A program made the translations under genes and the position numbers. DNA of 40,786 nucleotides from an uncultured Acidaminococcus sp. (GTDB lineage: Bacteria; Bacillota; Negativicutes; Acidaminococcales; Acidaminococcaceae). The DNA is taken from positions 1-40,786 of the forward strand of contig USHN01000009.1 in the NCBI GenBank assembly GCA_900554515.1. The letters run 5' to 3'. Each line of letters begins with the position of its first letter. The first letter of the stretch is position 1. The notes below the pieces were generated by a model. That model worked only from the letters and a program-made list of their open reading frames with translations, was not told the DNA's origin and ran no database searches. Positions 1 to 7,325 of this stretch are shown here, one piece after another.

Positions 1-939
1 AATACAGGAATTGTTACTGGGGGTGCGGTGTACCAGGAGACCCGGGTAAAGCAGGACGGCAATTATATTAAGGCTGCCAATACCGCAGGAGAAAATATCA
101 CCGCCCTGGATCGGCAGACAAAGCAGAATGCAGACGATATCACGAGTATCAATAACCAGGTGACCAACATGGGCTCCTCCATTAATAAACTAGGTACTCG
201 GATTAATCGGGTAGGGGCTGGAGCAGCAGCTTTGGCGGCCCTGCATCCCCAGGATTTTGACCCGGATGACAAGTGGGATTTTGCCGCCGGCTATGGAAAT
301 TATAAAGATAGCCATGCTGTAGCCATTGGGGCTTTTTATCGACCTACAGAAGATGTGCTCTTTTCCGTAGGAGGCAGTTTTGACGGCGGGGAAAATCTGG
401 TGAACGCTGGCGTTACCTTCAAACTAGGGCAGCATAATAACGTAGGCCGTTCCAAAGTCGCCATGGCAAAAGAAATCCTGCAATTGAAACAGCAGAATCA
501 GTCTATGCAAAAAGAATTGGATGACATTAAAACTATGCTGCGCACAGGACATCCTGTGACACTCTCTGACGTGAACTTCCCTGATGTGCCAAAAGGGCAT
601 TGGGCCTATGGGTATGTGAAATACCTGGCTGACCGTGGATACGTAATCGGATATCCAGATGGCCTATTCAAAGGCGACAGAACAATGACACGGTATGAAT
701 ATGCCGCTGTCATCTATCGAGCCCTGCAAAAAGGTGCACCTGTAGATGCGGACATGGGGCGGTCTCTAGGAGAATTTGGGCCAGAAATTGAGAAAGTAGC
801 AACAGCCGATCGCTTCCGTGTTGACCGGATCTCCGGCAAGGATACAGACCGGCATAAAGTAGAACGGGTGCGAGTTAACGACAAAGATAAGAGCGACGTT
901 CTGCGGGACGTCTATGGATCAAAAATAGAAAAAGTATAA
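1..939 (+). CDS. Trimeric autotransporter adhesin (YadA-like), C-terminal part with SLH domain, 5' partial
   Basis: The reading frame is open from the first base, so the N-terminus lies outside the window. In order, the protein shows the end of a stalk/coiled coil (about nt 60-200), a YadA-type membrane anchor (about nt 175-435: a short helix rich in Gly/Ala, then amphipathic strands ending in GVTFKLG), a second coiled coil (about nt 455-545), one SLH domain (about nt 574-726, with FPDVPKGHWAY, GYPDG and RYEYA) and a highly charged tail. YadA anchors form a trimeric outer-membrane beta-barrel and normally end the protein. Here about 170 residues follow the barrel and would lie in the periplasm. 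SLH domains bind cell-wall polymers, so the tail probably ties the outer membrane to peptidoglycan, as OmpM does in Negativicutes (inference). No clear terminator was seen before the tRNA promoter. Confidence 0.85.
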   Translation, partial: NTGIVTGGAVYQETRVKQDGNYIKAANTAGENITALDRQTKQNADDITSINNQVTNMGSSINKLGTRINRVGAGAAALAALHPQDFDPDDKWDFAAGYGNYKDSHAVAIGAFYRPTEDVLFSVGGSFDGGENLVNAGVTFKLGQHNNVGRSKVAMAKEILQLKQQNQSMQKELDDIKTMLRTGHPVTLSDVNFPDVPKGHWAYGYVKYLADRGYVIGYPDGLFKGDRTMTRYEYAAVIYRALQKGAPVDADMGRSLGEFGPEIEKVATADRFRVDRISGKDTDRHKVERVRVNDKDKSDVLRDVYGSKIEKV

Positions 940-983
940 AGTAATATGGATGCCTGGAGACATGAAAAATTTTTAAAACCCTC

Positions 984-1012
984 TTGACGATTTGCCCATT
1001 GTATTCTATAAT
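984..1012 (+). promoter_or_regulatory. Promoter of tRNA-Pro
   Basis: A sigma-70-type promoter: -35 TTGACG (984-989), 17-nt spacer, -10 TATAAT (1007-1012). The predicted transcript start is only a few bases before the mature tRNA 5' end at 1025. Confidence 0.85.
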
Positions 1013-1024
1013 GGTGCTTGTGTT

Positions 1025-1101
1025 CGGGGCGTGGCGCAGTTTGGTAGCGCGCTTCCTTGGGGTGGAAGAGGTCGTGAGTTCGAATCTCGCCGCTCCGACC
1101 A
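1025..1101 (+). tRNA. tRNA-Pro (anticodon GGG)
   Basis: A complete cloverleaf can be folded. The acceptor stem pairs CGGGGCG with CGCTCCG (one G-T pair). The D arm holds GCGCAG..TAGCGC. The anticodon stem CTTCC/GGAAG encloses loop TTGGGGT, giving anticodon GGG (reads CCC/CCU). The T arm holds TTCGAAT. The CCA end is encoded at 1099-1101. It is a single gene with its own promoter and terminator. Confidence 0.95.
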
Positions 1102-1115
1102 TTTTCTTGAAACGG

Positions 1116-1147
1116 AACGCCGCAAAGCTTGCTTTGTGGCGTTTTTT
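1116..1147 (+). terminator. Rho-independent terminator after tRNA-Pro
   Basis: A 12-bp stem (1116-1127 with 1132-1143, one G-T pair) with loop CTTG is followed by a run of six T (1142-1147). The prfC -10 candidate TATAAT (1162-1167) lies just downstream. Confidence 0.9.
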
Positions 1148-1215
1148 CATGCCAAAAATGCTATAATACCAAGGGATATCATCTGGGGAAACCAGGTATG
1201 GGAGGAATAAACAGC

Positions 1216-2826
1216 ATGACTGAGCTGGAAGAAAAAATCCAAAAGAGAAGGACTTTTGCCATTATTTCCCATCCGGATGCTGGTAAAACCACGCTGACGG
1301 AAAAACTATTACTCTACGGAGGCGCTATCCACCTGGCAGGCTCTGTCAAAGCACGGAAAGCCAACCGTCATGCAGTGAGCGACTGGATGGAAATCGAAAA
1401 ACAAAGAGGAATCTCTGTTACGAGTTCTGTACTGCAATTTGATTACGAAGGCTACCGGGTGAATATCCTGGATACGCCAGGGCACCAGGACTTTAGTGAG
1501 GATACGTACCGGACACTGATTGCCGCCGACAGCGCTGTAATGCTGATTGATGCTGCCAAAGGGGTGGAGCCGCAGACGAAAAAACTCTTTTGGGTTTGTC
1601 ACCGGCGGAAGCTGCCGATTTTTACATTTGTAAATAAATTAGACCGTTATGGCCGGGCACCTATGGATCTAATGGACGAAATTGAAAAGGTGCTGCATAT
1701 CAATGCCTATCCCATCAACTGGCCCATCGGGGTGGACGGCCACTATATCGGAGTTTACGACCGGTTTAAGGATCAGGTGGAACTGTTTGATAACGACAGC
1801 AGTCATGGTTCCAAAATCCTAAAAAGTACCACGGGAAGCTTGGAAGATCCTCTGATCCGGGAAGCCATTGGAGAAGAGAACCTGACGCATCTAAAAGAAG
1901 ATATTGAACTGCTGGATCTTGCCGGGGACGAATTTGACCTAGAACGGATGCTGCGGGGGGAATTGACACCGATGTTCTTTGGGTCTGCTATGACCAATTT
2001 CGGAGTACGCAGCTTTCTGGAAAAATTTCTGGAACTGTCTCCGCAGCCACAGCCCCGCAAACTAAAGGACGGAACGTTGGTTCATCCTGAGGACACGGAT
2101 TTTTCTGCGTTTATTTTTAAAATCCAGGCCAACATGAACCCGGCACATCGGGACCGGATTTCCTTTATGCGGATTTGCTCCGGCGTTTTTGAAAAGGGTA
2201 TGACGGTGTGGCACGTGCAGGGGAATAAACCGGTAAAATTGGCTCAGCCCCAACAGTTTATGGCCCAAGAACGCACCAGTGTGGAGAAAGCCTATCCGGG
2301 AGATATTATCGGGGTATTTGATCCAGGAATTTTCACCATCGGCGATACGCTGTGCAATCAAAAACCGGCCATCCAGTTCGAAGATTTTCCTATTTTCCCA
2401 CCGGAAATTTTTGCCAAGGTACAGCCCAAGGATTCTATGAAACGGAAACAGTTTGAAAAAGGAATTATTCAACTGGCCCAAGAGGGTGCCATCCAGGTAT
2501 TTAAACAAAAACATATTGGGATGGAAAGTTTTGTAGTAGGCGTAGTCGGGCAATTACAGCTGGAAGTGCTGGAATATCGACTGCTGAACGAATACAATGC
2601 CAAATTATTGATGGATACGCTTCCATATACGGTGGCACGGTGGGTGTATGCCGAGAATGCGGAAGCAATCCGGAATATGAAGGGCTTGGACAACAGTATG
2701 CTGGTCTATGACGGACAAAGCCGCCCGGTAATTTTGGTAGCCAATGAGTGGAATTTAAACTGGATCTTGGAACGCAACCCGGGTATCCATTTTACCGAAG
2801 TGCCTTCGGAAGCCAGAGCAATTTAA
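1216..2826 (+). CDS. prfC: Peptide chain release factor 3 (RF3)
   Basis: RF3 is a translational GTPase that recycles RF1/RF2 from the ribosome after termination. The 536-residue protein matches the family's usual length of about 530. GTPase motifs are visible: P-loop SHPDAGKTT (residues 18-26), the switch region around GISVTSS, DTPGHQD (86-92) and NKLD (140-143). These are followed by domain II and the RF3-specific C-terminal domain. The ATG at 1216 is chosen because GGGAGG (1200-1205) lies 10 nt upstream and the protein then starts in the usual way (MTELEEKIQKRRTFAIISHP). The frame is open further upstream, but that would run into the tRNA terminator. A TATAAT at 1162-1167 with no good -35 may be its promoter. 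The next gene follows after 12 nt, so they are probably cotranscribed. Confidence 0.95.
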   Translation: MTELEEKIQKRRTFAIISHPDAGKTTLTEKLLLYGGAIHLAGSVKARKANRHAVSDWMEIEKQRGISVTSSVLQFDYEGYRVNILDTPGHQDFSEDTYRTLIAADSAVMLIDAAKGVEPQTKKLFWVCHRRKLPIFTFVNKLDRYGRAPMDLMDEIEKVLHINAYPINWPIGVDGHYIGVYDRFKDQVELFDNDSSHGSKILKSTTGSLEDPLIREAIGEENLTHLKEDIELLDLAGDEFDLERMLRGELTPMFFGSAMTNFGVRSFLEKFLELSPQPQPRKLKDGTLVHPEDTDFSAFIFKIQANMNPAHRDRISFMRICSGVFEKGMTVWHVQGNKPVKLAQPQQFMAQERTSVEKAYPGDIIGVFDPGIFTIGDTLCNQKPAIQFEDFPIFPPEIFAKVQPKDSMKRKQFEKGIIQLAQEGAIQVFKQKHIGMESFVVGVVGQLQLEVLEYRLLNEYNAKLLMDTLPYTVARWVYAENAEAIRNMKGLDNSMLVYDGQSRPVILVANEWNLNWILERNPGIHFTEVPSEARAI

Positions 2827-2838
2827 AGGAGGCGTCCC

Positions 2839-3579
2839 ATGATTGCGGCGCAAAAACCGGTTATGAATATTCTGGGGGTGCCTGTGACTCCCTTTACGAT
2901 GAAAGAAGCAGTGTCTTGGGTGATGATGCGCACCGAGCAAAAAGAAATCACACAGGTGGTCACAGCCAATGCTGAAATTATTATGCTGTGCCAAAAGAGT
3001 CCGGACTACCAAAAACTGCTTCAGAAAGTGGAACTGGTACTGCCAGATGGCGCAGGTGCTGTTTGGGCTGGCCGAAAACTGGGCTACCAGGTACCAGAGC
3101 GGGTGGCGGGCTATGACCTTTTCTTACAGCTTCTCCAATATAGTGCCCAACGTGGTACAAAACTTTTCTTTTTCGGAGCCTCTCCTGGTATCGGAGAGGC
3201 GGCCAAGGCTAAAGCGGAAGCAATGTATCCCGGCGTTAAAATCGTGGGAATCCGTAACGGATACTTCCGGGAAGAAGAAGAAAAAGCTATTGTGCAGCAA
3301 ATAAACGACAGCGGGGCACAGGTGCTTTTTACCGCACTGGGTGCGCCCAAACAGGAATTTTGGCTGCATAAATACAGAGACGCCCTGGTGCCTCCGCTGC
3401 GCATTGGATTAGGCGGCAGTTTTGATGTGCTGGCTGGTAAAGTGCAGCGGGCACCGCAGTGGATGCAGAAGGCTTCCCTGGAATGGCTGTATCGGCTTTA
3501 CAAACAGCCCAGCAGGATAGGACGAATGATGGCTATTCCCCGTTTTATGCTGAAGGTACTGTTGGCGAGAAATTCGTGA
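2839..3579 (+). CDS. WecG/TagA/CpsF family glycosyltransferase
   Basis: A 246-residue GT26-family enzyme. Members transfer N-acetylmannosamine (TagA) or a related sugar from a UDP-sugar to an undecaprenyl-diphosphate-linked acceptor at the inner face of the membrane. Family landmarks present are the N-terminal ILGVPVTPFTM, the conserved Asp of VLPDGAGAVWA, FFGASPGIGEAA and ALGAPKQEFW. The C-terminus is basic and hydrophobic, as expected for membrane association. A strong AGGAGG ribosome site precedes the ATG. Because diderm Firmicutes lack classical wall teichoic acid, the acceptor is more likely a surface or capsular polysaccharide (inference); the exact sugar cannot be read from sequence. 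Confidence 0.9.
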   Translation: MIAAQKPVMNILGVPVTPFTMKEAVSWVMMRTEQKEITQVVTANAEIIMLCQKSPDYQKLLQKVELVLPDGAGAVWAGRKLGYQVPERVAGYDLFLQLLQYSAQRGTKLFFFGASPGIGEAAKAKAEAMYPGVKIVGIRNGYFREEEEKAIVQQINDSGAQVLFTALGAPKQEFWLHKYRDALVPPLRIGLGGSFDVLAGKVQRAPQWMQKASLEWLYRLYKQPSRIGRMMAIPRFMLKVLLARNS

Positions 3580-3595
3580 TTTTTACCCTCTTTTT

Positions 3596-3625
3596 TTGGA
3601 CAAAGACAGGCAGATAAGGTATAAT
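3596..3625 (+). promoter_or_regulatory. Promoter of psd-pssA
   Basis: -35 TTGGAC (3596-3601), 18-nt spacer, -10 TATAAT (3620-3625), 23 nt before the psd start. It suggests the phospholipid genes start their own transcript after the TagA-like gene. Confidence 0.7.
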
Positions 3626-3648
3626 CAAATGATGGTGGAGGTGAAGGT

Positions 3649-4290
3649 GTGACAAAATACACAATCGTAAAGGATGGATATCCCTTAATAGGCAGTACAC
3701 TTTTCATCACATTACTGGTTTATGCCTTGGCCGGTCCGGTGTATGCCGTGATTCCCTTTGTGCTGGCCTGTTATTTTATGTTTTTCTTTCGGGACCGGGT
3801 GCAGGATATGCCACAGGACCCCAGTCTTTTGTATTCACCGGCTGATGCTACCGTGGTCAGCGTGGAGGATTTCTATGATAAAGAGTTCCTTAACGAACCG
3901 GCTGTCAAGGTGACCATGTTTCTGTCTATCTTTAATATTCATACCAATCGAATCCCTATGGCAGGGACTATTAAATACATGCGGTATACGTCCGGGGGCT
4001 ATGAACCGGCCTATAAGGAGTCAGCACCTATTCGCAACGAGCGGATGGCTGTGGGCATTGATAACGGTAAAAACCGGATTTTGGTTATTGTGATTGCGGG
4101 AATCCTGGCACGAAGAATTGTTTCCTGGATCAGCCTGGGCAATAACGTGCGCCAGGGAGACCGGTATGGCATGATCAAGTTTGGTTCCTGTGCAGAACTC
4201 GTCATGCCACGGAACGTGGAAATCCTGGTACACAAGGGAGATAAAGTAAAAGGCGGCATAACGCCCATTGGGAGGCAAAGCGTACAATGA
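3649..4290 (+). CDS. psd: Phosphatidylserine decarboxylase, short form
   Basis: Decarboxylates phosphatidylserine to phosphatidylethanolamine. The 213-residue protein is the short type, with two N-terminal membrane segments (about residues 14-45), SPADATV, the conserved His in IFNIHTNR, and the self-cleavage site FGSC at residues 178-181. Ser180 should become the pyruvoyl cofactor when the proenzyme cuts itself between Gly179 and Ser180. The residue after the Ser is Cys here; the classical enzyme has LGST. The start is GTG, supported by GGAGGTG ending 5 nt upstream. The stop overlaps the pssA start (ATGA), so the two are translationally coupled and supply consecutive pathway steps. Confidence 0.93.
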   Translation: MTKYTIVKDGYPLIGSTLFITLLVYALAGPVYAVIPFVLACYFMFFFRDRVQDMPQDPSLLYSPADATVVSVEDFYDKEFLNEPAVKVTMFLSIFNIHTNRIPMAGTIKYMRYTSGGYEPAYKESAPIRNERMAVGIDNGKNRILVIVIAGILARRIVSWISLGNNVRQGDRYGMIKFGSCAELVMPRNVEILVHKGDKVKGGITPIGRQSVQ

Positions 4291-4973
4291 ATAAACGTAT
4301 CGTTCCAAACAGTATCAGCGGCCTTAGCCAGCTATTTGGGCTTATGTCTATTTTCCTGTCCATGAAACAAGAATTTTTCTGGGCGCCGCTCTTTATCATT
4401 TTTGCTATCCTTGCAGATTCCTGTGACGGGCGCGCTGCCCGGGCTCTTGGCGTAAGCGGACCGTTTGGGGTGGAGATGGACAGCTTGTGCGATGTATGTT
4501 CTTTTGGCATGGCACCGGCAGTTTTGATTTACTGCTACAGTTTGTCTGCTTATGGGATTTGGGGACAGATTATTGTCGGACTTTTTGCTTTTGGGGCTGC
4601 TATGCGCCTGGCCCGTTTTAATGTAAATGTCAGCGCTATTCATGGCTATTTTGAAGGTATGCCGGCACCGGCCGGAGCCTGCGTAATGGCTACGTTTGTG
4701 CTGGGGGGAATGCAGGTGAGCCCGTTTTTGGCAGCCCTCTTGACGCTTTTGGTGGCAAAGCTGATGTACAGCGAAGTCCGCTATCCTGATTTTAAGGGCC
4801 ACGGCAATCCTTTGTTCCGTATCCCGGTAGTACTTGCCTTTATTTTAGGGGCACTGGTGCTTTGGTACCAGCCAGGAGCTTGGCCATTTGTGATTATGTT
4901 TACCTATACAATGTGCGGTGTTCTCAATGCTGTGTATGTGAAATTTACTGGTAGACAAGCAGTGTTTAAATAG
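4287..4973 (+). CDS. pssA: CDP-diacylglycerol--serine O-phosphatidyltransferase
   Basis: Makes phosphatidylserine from CDP-diacylglycerol and L-serine; psd next door then decarboxylates it. The CDP-alcohol phosphotransferase signature is perfect at residues 44-69: D-x2-D-G-x2-A-R-x8-G-x3-D-x3-D, beginning DSCDGRAAR. The 228-residue protein has several hydrophobic membrane segments, typical of the integral-membrane type II (Bacillus-like) enzyme. Its start overlaps psd by 4 nt. Confidence 0.95.
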   Translation: MNKRIVPNSISGLSQLFGLMSIFLSMKQEFFWAPLFIIFAILADSCDGRAARALGVSGPFGVEMDSLCDVCSFGMAPAVLIYCYSLSAYGIWGQIIVGLFAFGAAMRLARFNVNVSAIHGYFEGMPAPAGACVMATFVLGGMQVSPFLAALLTLLVAKLMYSEVRYPDFKGHGNPLFRIPVVLAFILGALVLWYQPGAWPFVIMFTYTMCGVLNAVYVKFTGRQAVFK

Positions 4974-4993
4974 AAAGAGGAGGATCGGGATTT

Positions 4994-6289
4994 ATGAGTA
5001 CCTACTTTGATCTGATCATGATTCCTCTCCAGATCCTCATGGTATTCTTTACCATTTATTATTTTTGTATTTCCCTTTTTGGGATTTTGCCTCGAAAAAA
5101 AGAAAATAAAATCCTAACGCCGGAAACTACTTTTGCGGTGATTGTAGCTGCCCATAACGAGGAACGGGTGGTAGGGGAGCTGGTGAATAACCTGAAACGG
5201 CTCCGTTACCCCGATGAGCTGTACGATATTTTCGTGATTGCGGATAATTGCACGGACCAGACGGCAGCCATTGCCCGGAAAGAGGGCGCAACCGTATATG
5301 AACGAACCAATACGGATCCCCAGGAGCAAGGGAAAGGATTTGCACTGGCGTGGATGTTCAAAAATTTATTTGCATTACCCAGACAGTATGATGCGGTGTG
5401 CATTTTTGACGCAGATAACCTGGTGCATCTGGATTTTCTAAAAGAAATGAACAACCGGTTCTGCAAAGGGGAAAAATTGATCCAGGGGTATCTGGATTCC
5501 AAAAACCCCAATGACAGCTGGGTCAGCGGGACCTTTTCCTTGAACTTCTGGATTGTTAACCACGTGTGGCACTTGGCAAAATATACAATTGGCCTGTCTT
5601 CTGTTTTTGGGGGGACGGGCATGTGTATCGCCACAGATATCCTGAAAAAATACGGCTGGCGGGCTACCTGTCTGACCGAGGATATGGAATTTACTATGCA
5701 GTGCCTCTTAGAAGGCATTCCCACCACTTGGTGCCAGGATGCTATCGTATATGACGAGAAGGTGATTACTTTTAAGCAGTCCTGGAAGCAGCGGAAACGC
5801 TGGGCCCAGGGGCATTTTGATGTGGCAGAGCGTTATTTGTTCAAATTACTGAAGGAAGGTATCAAACGGCGGGATATTGTGATCCTGGACGGCGTAATTG
5901 ATTTGTTTCAGCCCTATTTCTTGCTGCTGTCCACACTCTTTTTGTTATGCAGCACCATTTATTCCTATGTACCCTTTTATACCAACGTACTTTATGCACT
6001 ATTGCCCTATTCGGTGTGGCAGGTTATCGGCGTGGCCCAGTATGTGATTCCGGCGATTATCCTCTTTAAGATTCACGCAGCTCCCAAATCCTGGCTGTGT
6101 ACCATTGTGTATCCGGTGTTTGTCTGGAGCTGGGTGCCCATTACCTTTGCCGGATATCTTCACCGCCATGAACATGTGTGGAGCCATACTCTTCACGTAC
6201 GCAATATCAATTACAGTGACGTGCTGGTACCGGAAAATGCTGAAATGGGCCCCAAACAGATTGTATTTCCCAAGAATAAGCAGCAATAA
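4994..6289 (+). CDS. Family 2 membrane glycosyltransferase
   Basis: A 431-residue processive-type GT2. It has one N-terminal membrane helix (about residues 8-30), a cytosolic GT-A catalytic domain and about three or four C-terminal membrane helices (from about residue 300). Catalytic landmarks are the early Asp in IADNCTDQT, DAD at 139-141, TEDMEF, and the Q-x-x-R-W motif at 266-270 (QRKRW) that binds the acceptor in cellulose-, hyaluronan- and PNAG-synthase relatives. AGGAGG lies about 10 nt before the ATG. It is 20 nt behind pssA and probably in the same transcript. Substrate and polymer are unknown; with the TagA-like enzyme it points to envelope polysaccharide synthesis. Confidence 0.85.
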   Translation: MSTYFDLIMIPLQILMVFFTIYYFCISLFGILPRKKENKILTPETTFAVIVAAHNEERVVGELVNNLKRLRYPDELYDIFVIADNCTDQTAAIARKEGATVYERTNTDPQEQGKGFALAWMFKNLFALPRQYDAVCIFDADNLVHLDFLKEMNNRFCKGEKLIQGYLDSKNPNDSWVSGTFSLNFWIVNHVWHLAKYTIGLSSVFGGTGMCIATDILKKYGWRATCLTEDMEFTMQCLLEGIPTTWCQDAIVYDEKVITFKQSWKQRKRWAQGHFDVAERYLFKLLKEGIKRRDIVILDGVIDLFQPYFLLLSTLFLLCSTIYSYVPFYTNVLYALLPYSVWQVIGVAQYVIPAIILFKIHAAPKSWLCTIVYPVFVWSWVPITFAGYLHRHEHVWSHTLHVRNINYSDVLVPENAEMGPKQIVFPKNKQQ

Positions 6290-6306
6290 TTTTTTATGTA
6301 TTTGAA

Positions 6307-6342
6307 GCCGGTAAAAGTTGAGAAATTTGCACTTTTGCCGGC
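6307..6342 (+). terminator. Inverted repeat after the GT2 gene, overlapping the ssrA -35
   Basis: The 12-base arms GCCGGTAAAAGT (6307-6318) and ACTTTTGCCGGC (6331-6342) pair with one G-T pair and a 12-nt loop. No T-run follows, so termination is uncertain. The right half overlaps the ssrA -35 box, so it could instead be an operator-like site. Confidence 0.4.
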
Positions 6343-6355
6343 ATTAGAGTATAAT
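6327..6355 (+). promoter_or_regulatory. Promoter of ssrA
   Basis: -35 TTGCAC (6327-6332), 17-nt spacer, -10 TATAAT (6350-6355). The predicted start near 6362 leaves about 15 nt of 5' leader to be removed by RNase P. Confidence 0.85.
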
Positions 6356-6376
6356 ACAAAGTACCAATTTACTTCT

Positions 6377-6723
6377 GGGGGTGTACCGGTTTCGACGGGG
6401 GTAGATGTGGTGTGACAAGCGAGCTGGGATCCCGCCAACCCCATTAAACGGTGGAAACGCGTTATAAACGCAGACGATTCTTACGCTTTAGCAGCTTAAA
6501 TGCTAACGTCCTTCTTCTCCCTTCCTGCAGGAGGGGAATGGACGACACTTGCAGGATACTTTAGTACCATCTCCCGGGGGTGCTAAGGGAATTCCACGGG
6601 ATAGGGCGTTCTGTAGCCCGCCGATAGGCAACAGGGCCCCGAAATAGAGTATGTCGGCTGCGCTCGGAGAAAGTTGCATTGCAATGCTTTCGGACAGGGG
6701 TTCGACTCCCCTCATCTCCACCA
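6377..6723 (+). ncRNA. ssrA: tmRNA, tag peptide ADDSYALAA
   Basis: Transfer-messenger RNA rescues ribosomes stalled on broken mRNAs and tags the product for proteolysis. The tRNA-like ends pair: GGGGGTG (6377-6383) with CATCTCC (6713-6719), followed by discriminator A and an encoded CCA (6721-6723). The conserved T-arm GGGGTTCGACTCCCC is present. The tag frame runs 6470-6499: GCA GAC GAT TCT TAC GCT TTA GCA GCT TAA, preceded by ATAAAC just before the resume codon. This gives (A)ADDSYALAA with the usual ALAA degron. The remaining sequence fits the pseudoknot region. Confidence 0.97.
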
Positions 6724-6750
6724 AATTTTTAATTGGCTCTATTACACAAA

Positions 6751-6794
6751 AGAACCGCAACAGCGTTTATGAGGTGTGCTGCTGCGGTTTTCTT
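6751..6794 (+). terminator. Terminator after ssrA
   Basis: AACCGCAACAGC (6753-6764) pairs with GCTGCTGCGGTT (6778-6789), with one mismatch, followed by TTTTCTT. Its 3' end, gcggttttcttgtatgg, is repeated exactly in the sstT terminator near 28389. Confidence 0.8.
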
Positions 6795-6848
6795 GTATGG
6801 AAAATAGCATAAAACTGCAGGCTAGAGATTGAAGAAAGCAGGGGGAGC

Positions 6849-7229
6849 ATGAAAATAGAGCGTTTGGATCATCTTGTCATAACGACACAAAATTTAAAAG
6901 ACTGTTTACATTTTTACCGGGATATCCTGGGGATGAAAGTAGTAGAACAGGGCGGACGCTATGCCTTGCGTTTCGGAGAGCAGAAATTTAACATCCACCA
7001 GAAAAAGGCAGAATTTTTACCAGCTGCAGCTAATCCTACCTACGGCAGTTTGGACCTTTGCCTTGTGGTAGCAGAAATGATAGAAGATGTCAAAAAAGAA
7101 GTGGAACTAAAGGGCGGTCCCGTAGAATTAGGACCTGTAGTTCGCCATGGGGCGCTAGGAGAGATGAAGAGCCTGTATCTCAGGGATCCTGACGGAAATC
7201 TGGTAGAGTTGTGCCCCTATGAAAAATAA
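6849..7229 (+). CDS. VOC (glyoxalase/bleomycin-resistance fold) family protein
   Basis: A 126-residue single-domain protein of the vicinal oxygen chelate superfamily, with two beta-alpha-beta-beta-beta modules. Candidate metal ligands sit where the family places them: His in LDHLVI (about residue 8), His in FNIHQ (about 50) and Glu in NLVEL near the C-terminus. The segment LRDPDGNLVEL is the standard VOC ending. It resembles the small glyoxalase-like (virulence-associated STM3117-type) proteins; the substrate is unknown. A purine-rich ribosome site (GGGGGAG) precedes the ATG. It stands alone between the tmRNA terminator and the promoter of the next gene. Confidence 0.85.
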   Translation: MKIERLDHLVITTQNLKDCLHFYRDILGMKVVEQGGRYALRFGEQKFNIHQKKAEFLPAAANPTYGSLDLCLVVAEMIEDVKKEVELKGGPVELGPVVRHGALGEMKSLYLRDPDGNLVELCPYEK

Positions 7230-7258
7230 TTGGGTTTTCCAATGATTTTTGCTATAAT
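7230..7258 (+). promoter_or_regulatory. Promoter of the CorA-like gene
   Basis: -35 TTGGGT (7230-7235), 17-nt spacer, -10 TATAAT (7253-7258). The -35 begins directly after the stop codon of the VOC gene. The predicted start is near 7265. Confidence 0.75.
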
Positions 7259-7265
7259 AAAGCGT

Positions 7266-7315
7266 ACGGATCATTGTAAGGGATGAGCCGTCCTTTGAAC
7301 CTGCAAACAAAGGAG
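7266..7315 (+). promoter_or_regulatory. Structured 5' leader with sequestered ribosome site
   Basis: Two abutting hairpins fill the short leader. In the first, ACGG-a-TCAT (7266-7274) pairs with ATGA-g-CCGT (7283-7291). In the second, CCTTTG (7292-7297) pairs with CAAAGG (7308-7313) and masks part of the Shine-Dalgarno AAAGGAG. This would allow translational control. At about 60 nt the leader is too short for a classical M-box magnesium riboswitch. Confidence 0.4.
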
Positions 7316-7325
7316 ACGGGGACCC

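Noticed and set aside
875..1150. Minus-strand frame of about 90 codons across tRNA-Pro
   Set aside because: It lies antisense to the tRNA and its flanks; the GAARFELTTSS-type peptide is a well-known false translation of tRNA complements.
1129..1215. Longer N-terminus for prfC
   Set aside because: It would translate through the tRNA terminator; the ATG at 1216 has its own ribosome site and matches the family N-terminus.
6503..6760. Minus-strand frame of 85 codons across tmRNA
   Set aside because: Antisense to ssrA; the MRGVEPLSES-type sequence comes from the tRNA-like 3' end and not from a protein.
7260..7325. M-box magnesium riboswitch before the CorA-like gene
   Set aside because: The leader is far too short and lacks the M-box core; only two small hairpins are seen.
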